Part shown: one piece after another, positions 9,179 to 17,491 of the stretch
Numbering within the stretch: the first letter of the stretch is position 1
How the letters are laid out: each line of letters opens with the position of its first letter
From: Ensifer adhaerens
GTDB lineage: Bacteria > Pseudomonadota > Alphaproteobacteria > Rhizobiales > Rhizobiaceae
Direction: 5' to 3'
Assembly (NCBI RefSeq): GCF_001270265.1
Contig: NZ_LGAP01000001.1
Span: 558,001-622,000 of the forward strand
Length of the DNA stretch: 64,000 bases
Made by a program: the position numbers and the translations under genes
The notes under the pieces: generated by a model
Database searches by the model: none
What the model saw: only the letters and a program-made list of their open reading frames with translations
What the model was told of the DNA's origin: nothing

Positions 9179-9679
9179 ATGACAAAAATCTGGAAAGAAA
9201 CCGGCTTTGTGAGCGATGATCCCTGGATCATCGAAAACGAGGAAACCAAAGCGGGTTCGAATGAGAAGGCGATACTCGGTTTCGACGCGTTTCTCGCCAA
9301 GGTGGCTGAGACGGATGAGGTGGCCTTGGGTGTGGTCGTCGCTCCGGCGGATGACGTTACCAAGCTACAGCCCCATCTCGATCGCATTGCGCTCGTTGCA
9401 GTCGCGTTCCCGGCCTTCAATGACGGGCGGGCCTTCAGCCATGCGTCGCTGCTGCGCGCGCGGCTTGGTTTTGCCGGTGAGGTGAGGGCAGTCGGGGATG
9501 TGCTGATCGATCAGATCCCGCTGATGCTGCGTTGCGGCATCGACAGTTTCGCAGTAACCAATGCCACGGCCCTGAAGCGTCTGACGGAAGGCCGGTTGCC
9601 CGGTATCGCCAACCACTATCAGCCGACCGCGAGGCCCTCTGATGACGCCAGGTCCTATAGCTGGCGGCGTGTTTCCTAA
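9179..9679 (+). CDS. DUF934 protein, sulfite-reduction accessory
   Basis: A 166-residue protein of the DUF934 type, usually linked to cysI/cysH in alpha- and gammaproteobacteria. It starts MTKIWKETGFVSDDPWII and contains the family-like stretch GEVRAVGDVLIDQIPLMLRCGID (residues roughly 101-123) and ends DARSYSWRRVS. The ATG at 9179 is 16 bases after the reductase stop, with GAGG... purines just upstream. No catalytic motif can be named; function unknown. Confidence 0.85.
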   Translation: MTKIWKETGFVSDDPWIIENEETKAGSNEKAILGFDAFLAKVAETDEVALGVVVAPADDVTKLQPHLDRIALVAVAFPAFNDGRAFSHASLLRARLGFAGEVRAVGDVLIDQIPLMLRCGIDSFAVTNATALKRLTEGRLPGIANHYQPTARPSDDARSYSWRRVS

Positions 9680-9732
9680 CCGGTGCTGACCGCGACAGTG
9701 TGAAGCACCACGAAATGCGCGAAAGCGACTAT

Positions 9733-9752
9733 ATTTAGAAGGGAATTCCTTC
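9733..9752. promoter_or_regulatory. Imperfect palindrome upstream of fpr
   Basis: AAGGGAATTCCTT lies inside this stretch, a near-palindrome around GAATTC, about 75 bases upstream of the ferredoxin reductase start codon. It is in the only gap of the sulfur cluster large enough for a promoter. A regulator-binding role is a guess from symmetry and position. Confidence 0.25.
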
Positions 9753-9824
9753 CCGTTGAGCGCGGCTTGGAATATTCGCGTATTGTTGATAGACAGGGTC
9801 ATCATTTACAGGACTGTAGCCACG

Positions 9825-10637
9825 ATGAATGCTCCGGCAAAAACGGAAGATTTCGCGATCCAGGCACCGGCAGGTGTCTTCGTCGAAACGGTGACGAGCG
9901 TCACCCACTATACGGATCGGCTCTTCCGCTTCCGCATGACCCGTCCTGCGGAGTTCCGCTTCCGCTCAGGCGAATTTGCGATGATTGGTCTGATGGTCGG
10001 CGACAAGCCGGTCTACCGCGCCTACTCGATCGCGAGCCCCGCCTGGGATGAGGAACTCGAATTCTTCTCGATCAAGGTTCCCGATGGCCCGCTCACGTCT
10101 CACCTCCAGGCGATCAAGCCTGGCGACAAGGTGCTGATGCGCAAGAAGCCGACTGGTACGCTGGTGCTGGATGCGCTGGTTCCCGGCCGCCGGTTGTATA
10201 TGTTCTCGACCGGTACCGGCATTGCACCCTTTGCCAGCCTGATCCGCGACCCCGAGACCTATGAGAAATTCGAGGAAGTCATCCTCACACACACCTGCCG
10301 CGATGTGGCCGAGCTGAAATACGGCTTCGACCTCGTTGAGGAAATTCGCAATCACGAATTCCTGAACGAGATCGTCGGCGACAAGCTTCGCCACTATGCG
10401 ACGGTGACGCGCGAGGACTTTCCGTTCAAGGGCCGTGTGACCGACCTGATGGTCAACGGCAAGTTCTTCGCCGATCTCGGGCTGCCGCCGCTCGACGCGG
10501 CCATCGATCGCGGTATGATCTGCGGCTCGACGGCGATGTTGAAGGACACCAAGGAAATTCTCGAGGCTGCGGGCCTGACTGAGGGCTCCAACAACAAGCC
10601 GGCCGAGTTTGTCATCGAGCGCGCTTTTGTCGGCTGA
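9825..10637 (+). CDS. fpr: Ferredoxin-NADP reductase
   Basis: FAD enzyme that exchanges electrons between NADPH and ferredoxin/flavodoxin. At 270 residues it has the usual bacterial subclass I/II length. FAD motif RAYSIASP, phosphate segment GPLTSHLQ, NADP-binding FSTGTGIAPFASLIRD and the C-terminal VIERAFVG are all present. The start MNAPAKTEDF at 9825 was chosen over an upstream ATG at 9756, which adds a leader not expected for the family. It ends the sulfite cluster and is followed by a strong terminator, consistent with supplying reduced ferredoxin to the reductase. Confidence 0.95.
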   Translation: MNAPAKTEDFAIQAPAGVFVETVTSVTHYTDRLFRFRMTRPAEFRFRSGEFAMIGLMVGDKPVYRAYSIASPAWDEELEFFSIKVPDGPLTSHLQAIKPGDKVLMRKKPTGTLVLDALVPGRRLYMFSTGTGIAPFASLIRDPETYEKFEEVILTHTCRDVAELKYGFDLVEEIRNHEFLNEIVGDKLRHYATVTREDFPFKGRVTDLMVNGKFFADLGLPPLDAAIDRGMICGSTAMLKDTKEILEAAGLTEGSNNKPAEFVIERAFVG

Positions 10638-10678
10638 ATGACGGCAAAAAGCTAACCTTCAGCACAAGTGTTTTTTCG

Positions 10679-10706
10679 AAAGGCGCATCATTGGATGCGC
10701 CTTTTT
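10679..10706 (+). terminator. Rho-independent terminator after fpr
   Basis: Perfect 11 bp stem AAAGGCGCATC / GATGCGCCTTT with an ATTG loop, running into further T residues. It is 42 bases past the fpr stop and closes the sulfur cluster. Confidence 0.9.
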
Positions 10707-10823
10707 CGCATCTGTGAGACCGTCGCGGCCCATGGACGAGCTATGCGTCTGCGGAAGCCCGGACCTGTGCAATCAGCGTACCGCCAGCCCTTCGCAGACA
10801 CTATCGTTCCCCAGCATTTTCAC

Positions 10824-11061
10824 ATGTCGATGAGCCTTGAAACCAGAATTCGCCGCAAATCGTTGCATGACCGGATCGTCACGCCGGAGGAGGCGGCAGC
10901 TTATCGGCAACTGTTGTCACCCGGCCTACCGTGAACCGCTTGCGGATTATTTCAAGCGCGCCGTGGCAACGCGAGCGGGGCAGACGCCGCATATTCTGGA
11001 AGAAGCTTTCGACTGGCACGTGCGGCGACTGAAGACCGGCAGCATGTTGCTCACCGTATGA
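10824..11061 (+). pseudogene. Relic of acetyl-CoA hydrolase / CoA-transferase (both ends kept, middle deleted)
   Basis: The first frame, starting ATG at 10824 or 10830, reads MSLETRIRRKSLHDRIVTPEEAAA, which matches the conserved N-terminus of acetyl-CoA hydrolase/succinyl-CoA:acetate CoA-transferase proteins. Around 10900 the matching frame switches. From there to the stop at 11059-11061 another frame reads NCCHPAYREPLADYFKRA, then GQTPHILEEAFDWHVRRLKTGSM, resembling the C-terminus of the same family. The intact protein is near 500 residues, so about 400 or more are missing. The simplest reading is one internal deletion joining the two ends out of frame. Identification is from remembered family sequence, not alignment. 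Confidence 0.65.
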
Positions 11062-11065
11062 GGTG

Positions 11066-11683
11066 TCAGTCCTGTACCAGGTAGTCCATCAGGTCCGTCA
11101 TTGCCACTGACGCTTGCTCGGCGTCGGCGCGGACGATGGCGCCGATCACCTCGACATGACGGTCAACCGATCCGCGCATCCGCTCGATGGATGCACCGGC
11201 AAACCAGATGCGCCGCGCGTGCGTCTGGAGCGGGGCCAGGGCCGCTGTCAGGAACCTGTTCGGGCAGGCCTCCTCCATCAGTTCATCGAAAGCCTTGTCG
11301 GCCACCAGGAAGCCTTCCATGTCGCCGACATCCGCGCATTTGCTCATCTCGGCCGCGCAATCCTTCATTGCGCGGCGCGCCTGCGGGCTGGCGTGGTCTG
11401 CGACCAAGGCGGCCGCGAGAGGCTCGAGGTTCTTGCGGGTTTGCATCACATGGGCTCGGTCGTCGGGTCTGAGGGTCGCGATCTGCAGCCCGACGCGCGG
11501 ACGCACCGCCACCAGTTCCTGCCACGCGAGCTTCTGTATCGCCTCGCGCACAGGTGTTCGTCCGTGGCCGGCGAGCTCGATTAGCTGTTTCTCGGTCAGC
11601 AGCATGCCGGGCTCAAGCTTGAGCGTCACGATGAGGCGCTCGAGTGCGAGGTAGGCGAGGTGGGCCTGGGAGTGAGCTGGCAT
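11066..11683 (-). CDS. GntR-family transcriptional regulator (FCD domain)
   Basis: A 205-residue regulator with an N-terminal winged helix (LLTEKQLIELAGHGRTPVREAIQKLA, residues about 28-53) and a C-terminal all-helical FCD ligand domain (residues about 75-200) with the acidic/histidine pocket expected of the subfamily (for example DRHVEVIGAI). Two copies of TGATATATCA lie just upstream of its start, so autoregulation is likely. It is divergent from the flavocytochrome operon starting at 12020 and adjoins the CoA-transferase relic. It may have controlled the lost gene, or may now control the operon. Ligand unknown. Confidence 0.88.
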   Translation of the reverse strand: MPAHSQAHLAYLALERLIVTLKLEPGMLLTEKQLIELAGHGRTPVREAIQKLAWQELVAVRPRVGLQIATLRPDDRAHVMQTRKNLEPLAAALVADHASPQARRAMKDCAAEMSKCADVGDMEGFLVADKAFDELMEEACPNRFLTAALAPLQTHARRIWFAGASIERMRGSVDRHVEVIGAIVRADAEQASVAMTDLMDYLVQD

Positions 11684-11699
11684 GCGCGTCCTGTCGCTT

Positions 11700-11711
11700 C
11701 TGATATATCAG
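11700..11711. promoter_or_regulatory. Palindromic operator, copy 1
   Basis: CTGATATATCAG is a perfect 12 bp palindrome 17 bases upstream of the GntR regulator start codon. Its core TGATATATCA recurs at 11747. AT-rich TGAT...ATCA palindromes are typical targets of GntR/FCD regulators. Confidence 0.6.
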
Positions 11712-11746
11712 AAAATGCCATGGTTTGGTGCGGGCGGCAAGCAACC

Positions 11747-11756
11747 TGATATATCA
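11747..11756. promoter_or_regulatory. Palindromic operator, copy 2
   Basis: TGATATATCA, identical core to copy 1, with centres 46 bases apart (between four and five helical turns). The pair lies in the divergent region between the GntR gene and the flavocytochrome operon. Confidence 0.6.
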
Positions 11757-12019
11757 ATGACGCAAACGTGAGAGTGTGTTGCGGACACTGTCAATCAGCC
11801 GCAATGCCGCCGTCCGTTTTGTGGCGCCTTCGGATCTCAATGGATGTGATTGAAGTGACCTGCGGTTGCTACTTTGCATTGGCCTTGTGGTAGGCACCAA
11901 TGCTTAGGCAAAAATAACAAACGTCAACGGCTAGAATAAAAACAGACGCTCGTCCGTTTCACTTTCAAATGATATTGACGAAGAGCCAACTGCTTGTCAG
12001 TCTTCTCTAAAATAAGCCG
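11757..12019. other. Divergent intergenic region before the caspase/cytochrome operon
   Basis: No gene is seen here. The region contains a 7 bp inverted repeat GCATTGG...CCAATGC at 11876-11903 and becomes AT-rich from about 11905 to 12015, where the operon promoter is expected. I could not place a convincing -35/-10 pair. Confidence 0.4.
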
Positions 12020-13306
12020 TTGGCAATCGGCGTTGAGGGGCGCGGACGTAAGGTGGGAGCGTTTCTAGTCTGGTCGCTGGTCGTGTTCGCAGGGTTGCTT
12101 GCCGTACCGGCCGTCAGCCACACGAATGCAACGACGACGTTCTCACTGATGGCCTCGTCCATGGCTTTTGTCTGCATGGCGATCGCACAGTTCATGGCGG
12201 CGCGACCGCCCTTTATCGAGCCCCTGTTTGGCGGGCTCGATCGTGTTTATCACTTTCATCGAAAGATCGGCATTTCGGTGCTGGGTCTGATCCTCGTGCA
12301 TTATTTTCTGACGCCTGATTTCAAGGGGCTGTCGTTGACGAGTGGGCTGAACCAGCTTGCCGCTTCCGCCGGAAAGTACGCCTTCTATGGGCTGAGCGCG
12401 CTGCTTGTTCTCAGCATCGTCAAGATCATACCGAAGACGAAGATCGAGATTCCCTATCACCTGTGGCGCTATACCCATCGCTTCATCGGATTGCTGTTCG
12501 TACTCGTCGCGTTCCACCAGATGTTCATCAAGCGCCCTTATGACGGGACGGCCCTGCTTGCAGTCTACCTCAACGCTTTCGCCGCACTCGGCATTCTAAG
12601 CTACGCCTATACCCAGCTTCTGCCGTGGCTGAGGACGCGCAGCTATGAGGTATTCGAAGTCACCCGGCACGATGGCGCGACCATTATCTCGGCCCGACCG
12701 ATCGGACGAGCGCTGAAGGTAAAGCCCGGCCAATTCGGTTTCCTGCGTGTCCTGAAAAACGGATTGCGCGAGCCGCACCCCTTCACCATCGCCGGCATCG
12801 AGGCCGATGGCGTTGTGCGCTTCGCCATCAAGCCGCTCGGCGACTACACGCGGGCCCTGCGAGAGAATATCGCCATAGGGGACCGATTGAAGCTCGAGGG
12901 CGGATATGGCCAGTTCAATCATCGCCGTGGCGCCAAGAAGCAGATTTGGCTTGCCGGTGGTATCGGGGTCACGCCTTTCCTGGCGATGGCGCGTCATTTG
13001 AGGGGGGACGAGGGGCAGGACATCCACATGGTGTACTGCGTGCGCGACCGAAATGAGGCGATTGGCCTGGAAACCTTCGAAGCGCAGGCAGCAAAACTCG
13101 GCAATTTCAGTTTTGTGTTGCACGATTCGGCTAAGGACGGGCGGTTGGACGCAGCGAAGCTTGCGGCCGGCAGCGCGATTGATCCAGGCGATGCGGATCT
13201 TTGGTTTTGCGGGCCGCCACCCTTGCGCGAGGCAATCGTCAAAGGCTTGAAAGAGCTGGGAAAGAAGCCGCGCCGGGTAGAATTCGAACAGTTTCAGTTT
13301 CGGTAA
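12020..13306 (+). CDS. Ferric-reductase/NADPH-oxidase-like membrane flavocytochrome
   Basis: A 428-residue membrane protein with six predicted transmembrane helices (roughly residues 12-200) followed by cytoplasmic FAD and NAD(P) domains. The bis-heme signature of the ferric reductase/NOX superfamily is visible. One helix carries HRKIGISVLGLILVH (His pair 14 apart) and a later one HRFIGLLFVLVAFH (13 apart). FAD motif HPFTIAG, nucleotide motif LAGGIGVTPFL and the C-terminal WFCGPPP complete the fold. It should move electrons from NAD(P)H across the inner membrane. The TTG start at 12020 has no good Shine-Dalgarno; a GTG at 12053 is an alternative. It is the first gene of a tight operon reaching 20586. 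Confidence 0.88.
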   Translation: MAIGVEGRGRKVGAFLVWSLVVFAGLLAVPAVSHTNATTTFSLMASSMAFVCMAIAQFMAARPPFIEPLFGGLDRVYHFHRKIGISVLGLILVHYFLTPDFKGLSLTSGLNQLAASAGKYAFYGLSALLVLSIVKIIPKTKIEIPYHLWRYTHRFIGLLFVLVAFHQMFIKRPYDGTALLAVYLNAFAALGILSYAYTQLLPWLRTRSYEVFEVTRHDGATIISARPIGRALKVKPGQFGFLRVLKNGLREPHPFTIAGIEADGVVRFAIKPLGDYTRALRENIAIGDRLKLEGGYGQFNHRRGAKKQIWLAGGIGVTPFLAMARHLRGDEGQDIHMVYCVRDRNEAIGLETFEAQAAKLGNFSFVLHDSAKDGRLDAAKLAAGSAIDPGDADLWFCGPPPLREAIVKGLKELGKKPRRVEFEQFQFR

Positions 13307-13351
13307 ACAGACGTTTTAATGACGATTTTTTTGGTTGAGGGAGCAGGGCTC

Positions 13352-16300
13352 ATGCGCAGCCAGCGTGATATGCGAGAGAATGTCTCGCGGAGTGCCGGTA
13401 TCCATAGGAAATCTATCATAGCAGTGGCTGCGGCTTTTGCCGCCGCGATGCTCTGTCCCGGGACGGCTTCGGCGCGCGATGCTTTCGCCGACGATGCTTT
13501 CTCGACCTACAAGGCGAATGCCGAGAACGGCAAGTACATGTTCAACGCTGCCGGCTGTGGCGCGTGCCATGGATCCGGTGACAATACCGAACTGCTGTCC
13601 GGCGGCATGGAGATGAACACCGCCATCGGAACCTTTTACGCGCCGAACATCTCGCCCCACGCCAGCGGCATCGGTGGCTGGAGTAATGCGCAGTTCCTCA
13701 ACGCGGTGATGGTTGGTCTCGATCGCGATGGCAACAACCTCTATCCGGTCATGCCCTATACATCCTATGGCGGCATGAAGCCGGAGGACGTGCTTGATAT
13801 CAAAGCCTATGTCGAGACCTTGCCGCAGTCCGACGCCGCCTCGAAGGAACATGAGATCGCTTTCCCCTTTAGTCGTCGGACGACGATAACTCTATGGAAA
13901 CGCACCCATTTCACCGTGCCGGCCTATCAGCCGCGCGAAGAGACCCAAATGGAGCGCGGCCGTTATCTGGTCGAAAATGTCGGCGGCTGCGGCGACTGTC
14001 ACACACCACGCACGACGACCTACGGCCTCGACCTTGAAAGAGCCTATCAGGGCGAGAAGGGGCTGACTGGTGCGGTCGCACCCGATATCGGCAAGGCGAA
14101 GATGGCCGGGCTCGCCGCGCCGGAGGTGTTTACCACGGGCCTCATCGGCGAAGGCAAGAAGCTGTCCGGCGCGCCGATCAGCGACCCCGTTATGCGGCGG
14201 ATTGCCAAGGGACTTTCGGCGCTCAGCGATGATGATCGCCGCGCGATCTATGCCTTCCTGTCCGATCGCGAGGTCAAGGCGCCGGCGCCGGTGGCGCAGT
14301 CTGTGACCGCCGTGTGCAAAGAGAATACCGCCTCTGCGGCATTGTCCGGCGACAATGCGGCGCTCGCCCAACAGGCGGATGCCTTCATCGGCAAGTATTG
14401 CCGCAATTGCCATGGCCCGGGTGAAAGCAATCAAGGCAGCTATCCCGCCGGCGAACTTGCTTCGATCGCAGCCGATGCCAACTTTGTCACGCCGGGCGAT
14501 GCTGCCAAATCGCGCCTTTTCACCTCGGTTACCAGCGGCCGCATGCCGCTCGGCAAGCGCCCGACGGACGAAGAGGTCGAGGTGCTCGAAGGCTGGATCA
14601 ATTCTCTCAGCGAAAAGAACCTGCCGCAGACGGCGGCCTCCAAGCCTGATCGATCCCGGCCGATGCTGTCTTACGATCAGTTTGTCGAAGCGGCGCTCAA
14701 GGACATCTCCAGGGTGAGCGCACTCGATCGCCCGCACATGCGGTATTTTTCCTATCGCGACCAATACAACGGCATGATGGGTTGCGAAGACGAGGCCACG
14801 TTCATGAAACGCATGGACGTTCTGGCGGGCGGCTTCAAGAAGCTGCTGAACTCGCTCTCCTCTGGACCGAAGCTGGTCTTGCCGGCGGAGGTGGACGGCA
14901 CCAACGGTCTGCTCGTGCGTGTCGATCTGCGTGAGTTGCAATGGGAGAGCGCCGACTACGACTTCCTGATCAAGCGCTATTTCTATGGCGTCGATCCGAA
15001 GAGCGACGCGTCGCTTCAGGCGCTTTCCAACGAAACGAATACGCAGTTGCCGATCATGCGGATTGACTGGTTCATGAGCAATGGCGCCCGTCCGGAGATC
15101 TACAACAGGCTGATGAGGTTGCCGGCGCATATCCGCGAGCTGGAAACGCGCTTCAAGATCGATGTGGACGACAACATCAGGCGGCGCAAGGTTCTGCGTG
15201 CCGGCTTTGCGGACGGCTCGTCGGGCGTCTCTGATCACAATCGTATGCTCGAGCGGCACGACATGCCGTTTGGCGGTTACTACTGGAAGTCCTACGACTT
15301 CGGCGGCGACGTCGGCAAACAGGTGCTGAAGCGTTTCCCGCACGGACCCAAGGAGTTGGGCGCGCTCGATGCTGGCCTGGTACCGTTCGAGCATGATGGC
15401 GGCGAGATGATTTTCTCGCTGCCCAACGGCCTGCAGGGTTACTACCTGTCGACGGCGGCGGGCAAGCAGCTCGATATCGGGCCGACGACCATCGTTTCGT
15501 TCCGCGAACGGCCGATCGGCAAGGGGGTGGAAATCGTCAACGCCCGCTCCTGCTTCGACTGTCACGCAGACGGTATTCTTTCGAAACGCGACCAGTTGCG
15601 CGACCATATCGCCACCTCGACACTGTTCAGCAAGGACCAGCAGGATGTTCTGTTGGCCATGTATGTGAAACAGGAGGAGCTGGATGAGGCCTATAGCAAG
15701 GATCGCAAACGCTTCGTCGAGGCTCTGCACCAACTCGGCGTGACAGAGCCGACACCGGATGGCGGCCTCCAGAGCAAGCACGCACCCGGCGACGCCGAGA
15801 TCGTCACCTATTTTGCCGATAAATACGAAGACGAGCTCGACTTCGATGCTCTTGCCGCCGAGTTCGACATGACGCCGCAAGAGTTTTCCGATGCGATCAA
15901 GCGGGTGACGGATACGAATGTCCTGCGTCTCGGGCTCGATTGGGTGACGACGCTGGAGGCCGGCAACACCGTGCCGCGCAATGAGGTCGAGCAGCAATAT
16001 GCCTTGCTGCTGGAGCCGCTCGTCCAGCGCCGCCCGCTCGACACCAGCACGATCGTTGTTGCCGGAAGCGAGCAGCAGCCCGAGGCAAAGCCTCAATCCG
16101 TGGCCGCCGCCGTGCCCGATTATCGCAAGCAGGAGGTCGCTGGCGGCAACAAGCTTGCACTCGCATTGAAGGTGCCGACGACGACGGCCAAGGTCGGTGA
16201 TGAGCTTTCGTTCGAGCTCAGCGTCAATCAGGCCTGCGAACTGCAGATCCTCTATGTCGAGGAGAACGGTAATGTCGAAGTTATCCCGGATGAGATGATC

Positions 16301-16579
16301 GGCAATACGACCTTACAGCCAGGAGAAAGCAGGGTGATCCCGCAACCTGGGACCGGCACGCTGACCTTCGATACGGCAGCGCCCGCCGAAACGATGCTGG
16401 CCTTCTGCCGCGTCGGGGGCCTTGCCGATCAGAGGCTGACAGTCGAAAAGGCACGGGAATATGTGGCTGCGTCGAAGCTGCCGCCGACGCGCGGGCTGGC
16501 GGTCAATCTCGCCAAAAAGGCGCAGGCCGACAACGGCGCCAGCAGCGTGCAGATGGTAACTTTCGAGATCAAGGACTAG
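13352..16579 (+). CDS. Exported tetraheme c-type cytochrome-like protein with C-terminal DUF4384-like domain
   Basis: A 1075-residue protein with an N-terminal signal (hydrophobic run SIIAVAAAFAAAMLCPGTASA). It has four CxxCH heme motifs: CGACH (bases 13556-13570), CGDCH (13988-14002), CRNCH (14399-14413) and CFDCH (15551-15565). The first 320 residues resemble diheme cytochromes of alcohol/gluconate dehydrogenases (NISPHASGIGGWS, LYPVMPYTSYGGM). A long middle part around the fourth heme is unfamiliar. The C-terminal 140 residues look like the DUF4384 beta domain also found on the caspases downstream. The ATG at 13352 is preferred over 13319 because GAGGGAG precedes it. Predicted periplasmic. 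Substrate and partner unknown. Confidence 0.82.
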   Translation: MRSQRDMRENVSRSAGIHRKSIIAVAAAFAAAMLCPGTASARDAFADDAFSTYKANAENGKYMFNAAGCGACHGSGDNTELLSGGMEMNTAIGTFYAPNISPHASGIGGWSNAQFLNAVMVGLDRDGNNLYPVMPYTSYGGMKPEDVLDIKAYVETLPQSDAASKEHEIAFPFSRRTTITLWKRTHFTVPAYQPREETQMERGRYLVENVGGCGDCHTPRTTTYGLDLERAYQGEKGLTGAVAPDIGKAKMAGLAAPEVFTTGLIGEGKKLSGAPISDPVMRRIAKGLSALSDDDRRAIYAFLSDREVKAPAPVAQSVTAVCKENTASAALSGDNAALAQQADAFIGKYCRNCHGPGESNQGSYPAGELASIAADANFVTPGDAAKSRLFTSVTSGRMPLGKRPTDEEVEVLEGWINSLSEKNLPQTAASKPDRSRPMLSYDQFVEAALKDISRVSALDRPHMRYFSYRDQYNGMMGCEDEATFMKRMDVLAGGFKKLLNSLSSGPKLVLPAEVDGTNGLLVRVDLRELQWESADYDFLIKRYFYGVDPKSDASLQALSNETNTQLPIMRIDWFMSNGARPEIYNRLMRLPAHIRELETRFKIDVDDNIRRRKVLRAGFADGSSGVSDHNRMLERHDMPFGGYYWKSYDFGGDVGKQVLKRFPHGPKELGALDAGLVPFEHDGGEMIFSLPNGLQGYYLSTAAGKQLDIGPTTIVSFRERPIGKGVEIVNARSCFDCHADGILSKRDQLRDHIATSTLFSKDQQDVLLAMYVKQEELDEAYSKDRKRFVEALHQLGVTEPTPDGGLQSKHAPGDAEIVTYFADKYEDELDFDALAAEFDMTPQEFSDAIKRVTDTNVLRLGLDWVTTLEAGNTVPRNEVEQQYALLLEPLVQRRPLDTSTIVVAGSEQQPEAKPQSVAAAVPDYRKQEVAGGNKLALALKVPTTTAKVGDELSFELSVNQACELQILYVEENGNVEVIPDEMIGNTTLQPGESRVIPQPGTGTLTFDTAAPAETMLAFCRVGGLADQRLTVEKAREYVAASKLPPTRGLAVNLAKKAQADNGASSVQMVTFEIKD

Positions 16580-16588
16580 CCGCCACAG

Positions 16589-17491
16589 ATGAGGAATCGG
16601 GTGAAACGACTGATCTTTGCTTCCGCGACGCTGTTGCCGTTGGCGTATCCCGCTAGCGCCTGCGATGCGCTGACGAAAGCCTCGGAGGCCCTCAACCGCA
16701 GCGATGAGGCCGGTGCGCGGGCGGCTGCCATGGCGGAACGAACCATGGCGTGCTCGAGCACAGAGGCAGCGCTTACCCGGCGTGTCGCGGCGCTTGCGAC
16801 CTTCAACCGTATCGCCAACGCTGTCGGTGGCGGCGCCAGGCTCGATACCTTTGACAGCGAGCTGAAAGCGGTGCGGGATGACGTCGGAGGACCATGGCAA
16901 ATCCTCGACGCGCTCGGCGACATCGACCGGCAGCGAAAGGACTACGCAAGTGCGGCGACATATTACCAGCAGGCGCTGGAAGATGCCGCCAACGAGGAAC
17001 TGACCCCCGCGTGGATGGCGCCGGACAAAGCCTACATTCTGCGCCTCGACCGGCTGGCCTCCGAGATGCGGCTTGCCGCAGCGAAGCCTGTAAAGCTTGC
17101 GATGCGCGGCGCCTGCAAATTCTCCTATCGTGGCGTATCGATCAGGAAGAAGGCGACACCCGTCCGCTATGTCTTCGGAACGGCGGAGTTCACGCCCGAA
17201 GGACTGCAGTCGGCAAAGGATCTTTTCGAGTGCCTGAAATCGGCAAAGCCGGAAGCGATCACCTTGATCGGACACACCGATCCGGTGGGCAGCGCTGAGG
17301 CGAACAAGAAACTCTCGTTGGCACGCGCCGAAGCACTCGCGAACTATCTCGTCGATGCCGGTTACAGCGGCACATGGACGACTGTTGGCAAAGGCGAGGA
17401 GGAGCCGTTCAAGCCGGATGATCCGAGCGCCTATGACGAAGCGATGCTGCATCAATTGGATCGTCGCGTCGAAGTTGATGTGGAGAAATAG
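16589..17491 (+). CDS. Exported OmpA-domain protein with TPR-like region
   Basis: A 300-residue protein with a signal peptide ending near PASA and Cys at the next position; the lipobox is poor, so lipidation is uncertain. Residues about 100-135 (LGDIDRQRKDYASAATYYQQAL) look like a TPR unit. The last 110 residues form an OmpA-type peptidoglycan-binding domain with LIGHTDPVGS and LSLARAEALANYLVDAGY. It would tie the complex to the cell wall in the periplasm. It starts 9 bases after the tetraheme gene and its stop directly abuts the next start codon. Confidence 0.85.
   Translation: MRNRVKRLIFASATLLPLAYPASACDALTKASEALNRSDEAGARAAAMAERTMACSSTEAALTRRVAALATFNRIANAVGGGARLDTFDSELKAVRDDVGGPWQILDALGDIDRQRKDYASAATYYQQALEDAANEELTPAWMAPDKAYILRLDRLASEMRLAAAKPVKLAMRGACKFSYRGVSIRKKATPVRYVFGTAEFTPEGLQSAKDLFECLKSAKPEAITLIGHTDPVGSAEANKKLSLARAEALANYLVDAGYSGTWTTVGKGEEEPFKPDDPSAYDEAMLHQLDRRVEVDVEK

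Noticed and set aside
10668-10823. Upstream part of an open frame across the fpr terminator
   Set aside because: It translates the terminator stem and has no protein features; only the part from 10824 resembles a CoA-transferase.
13892-16096. Open frame of 734 codons on the minus strand, opposite the tetraheme gene
   Set aside because: No recognisable domain, and the plus strand has four CxxCH motifs and a signal peptide.
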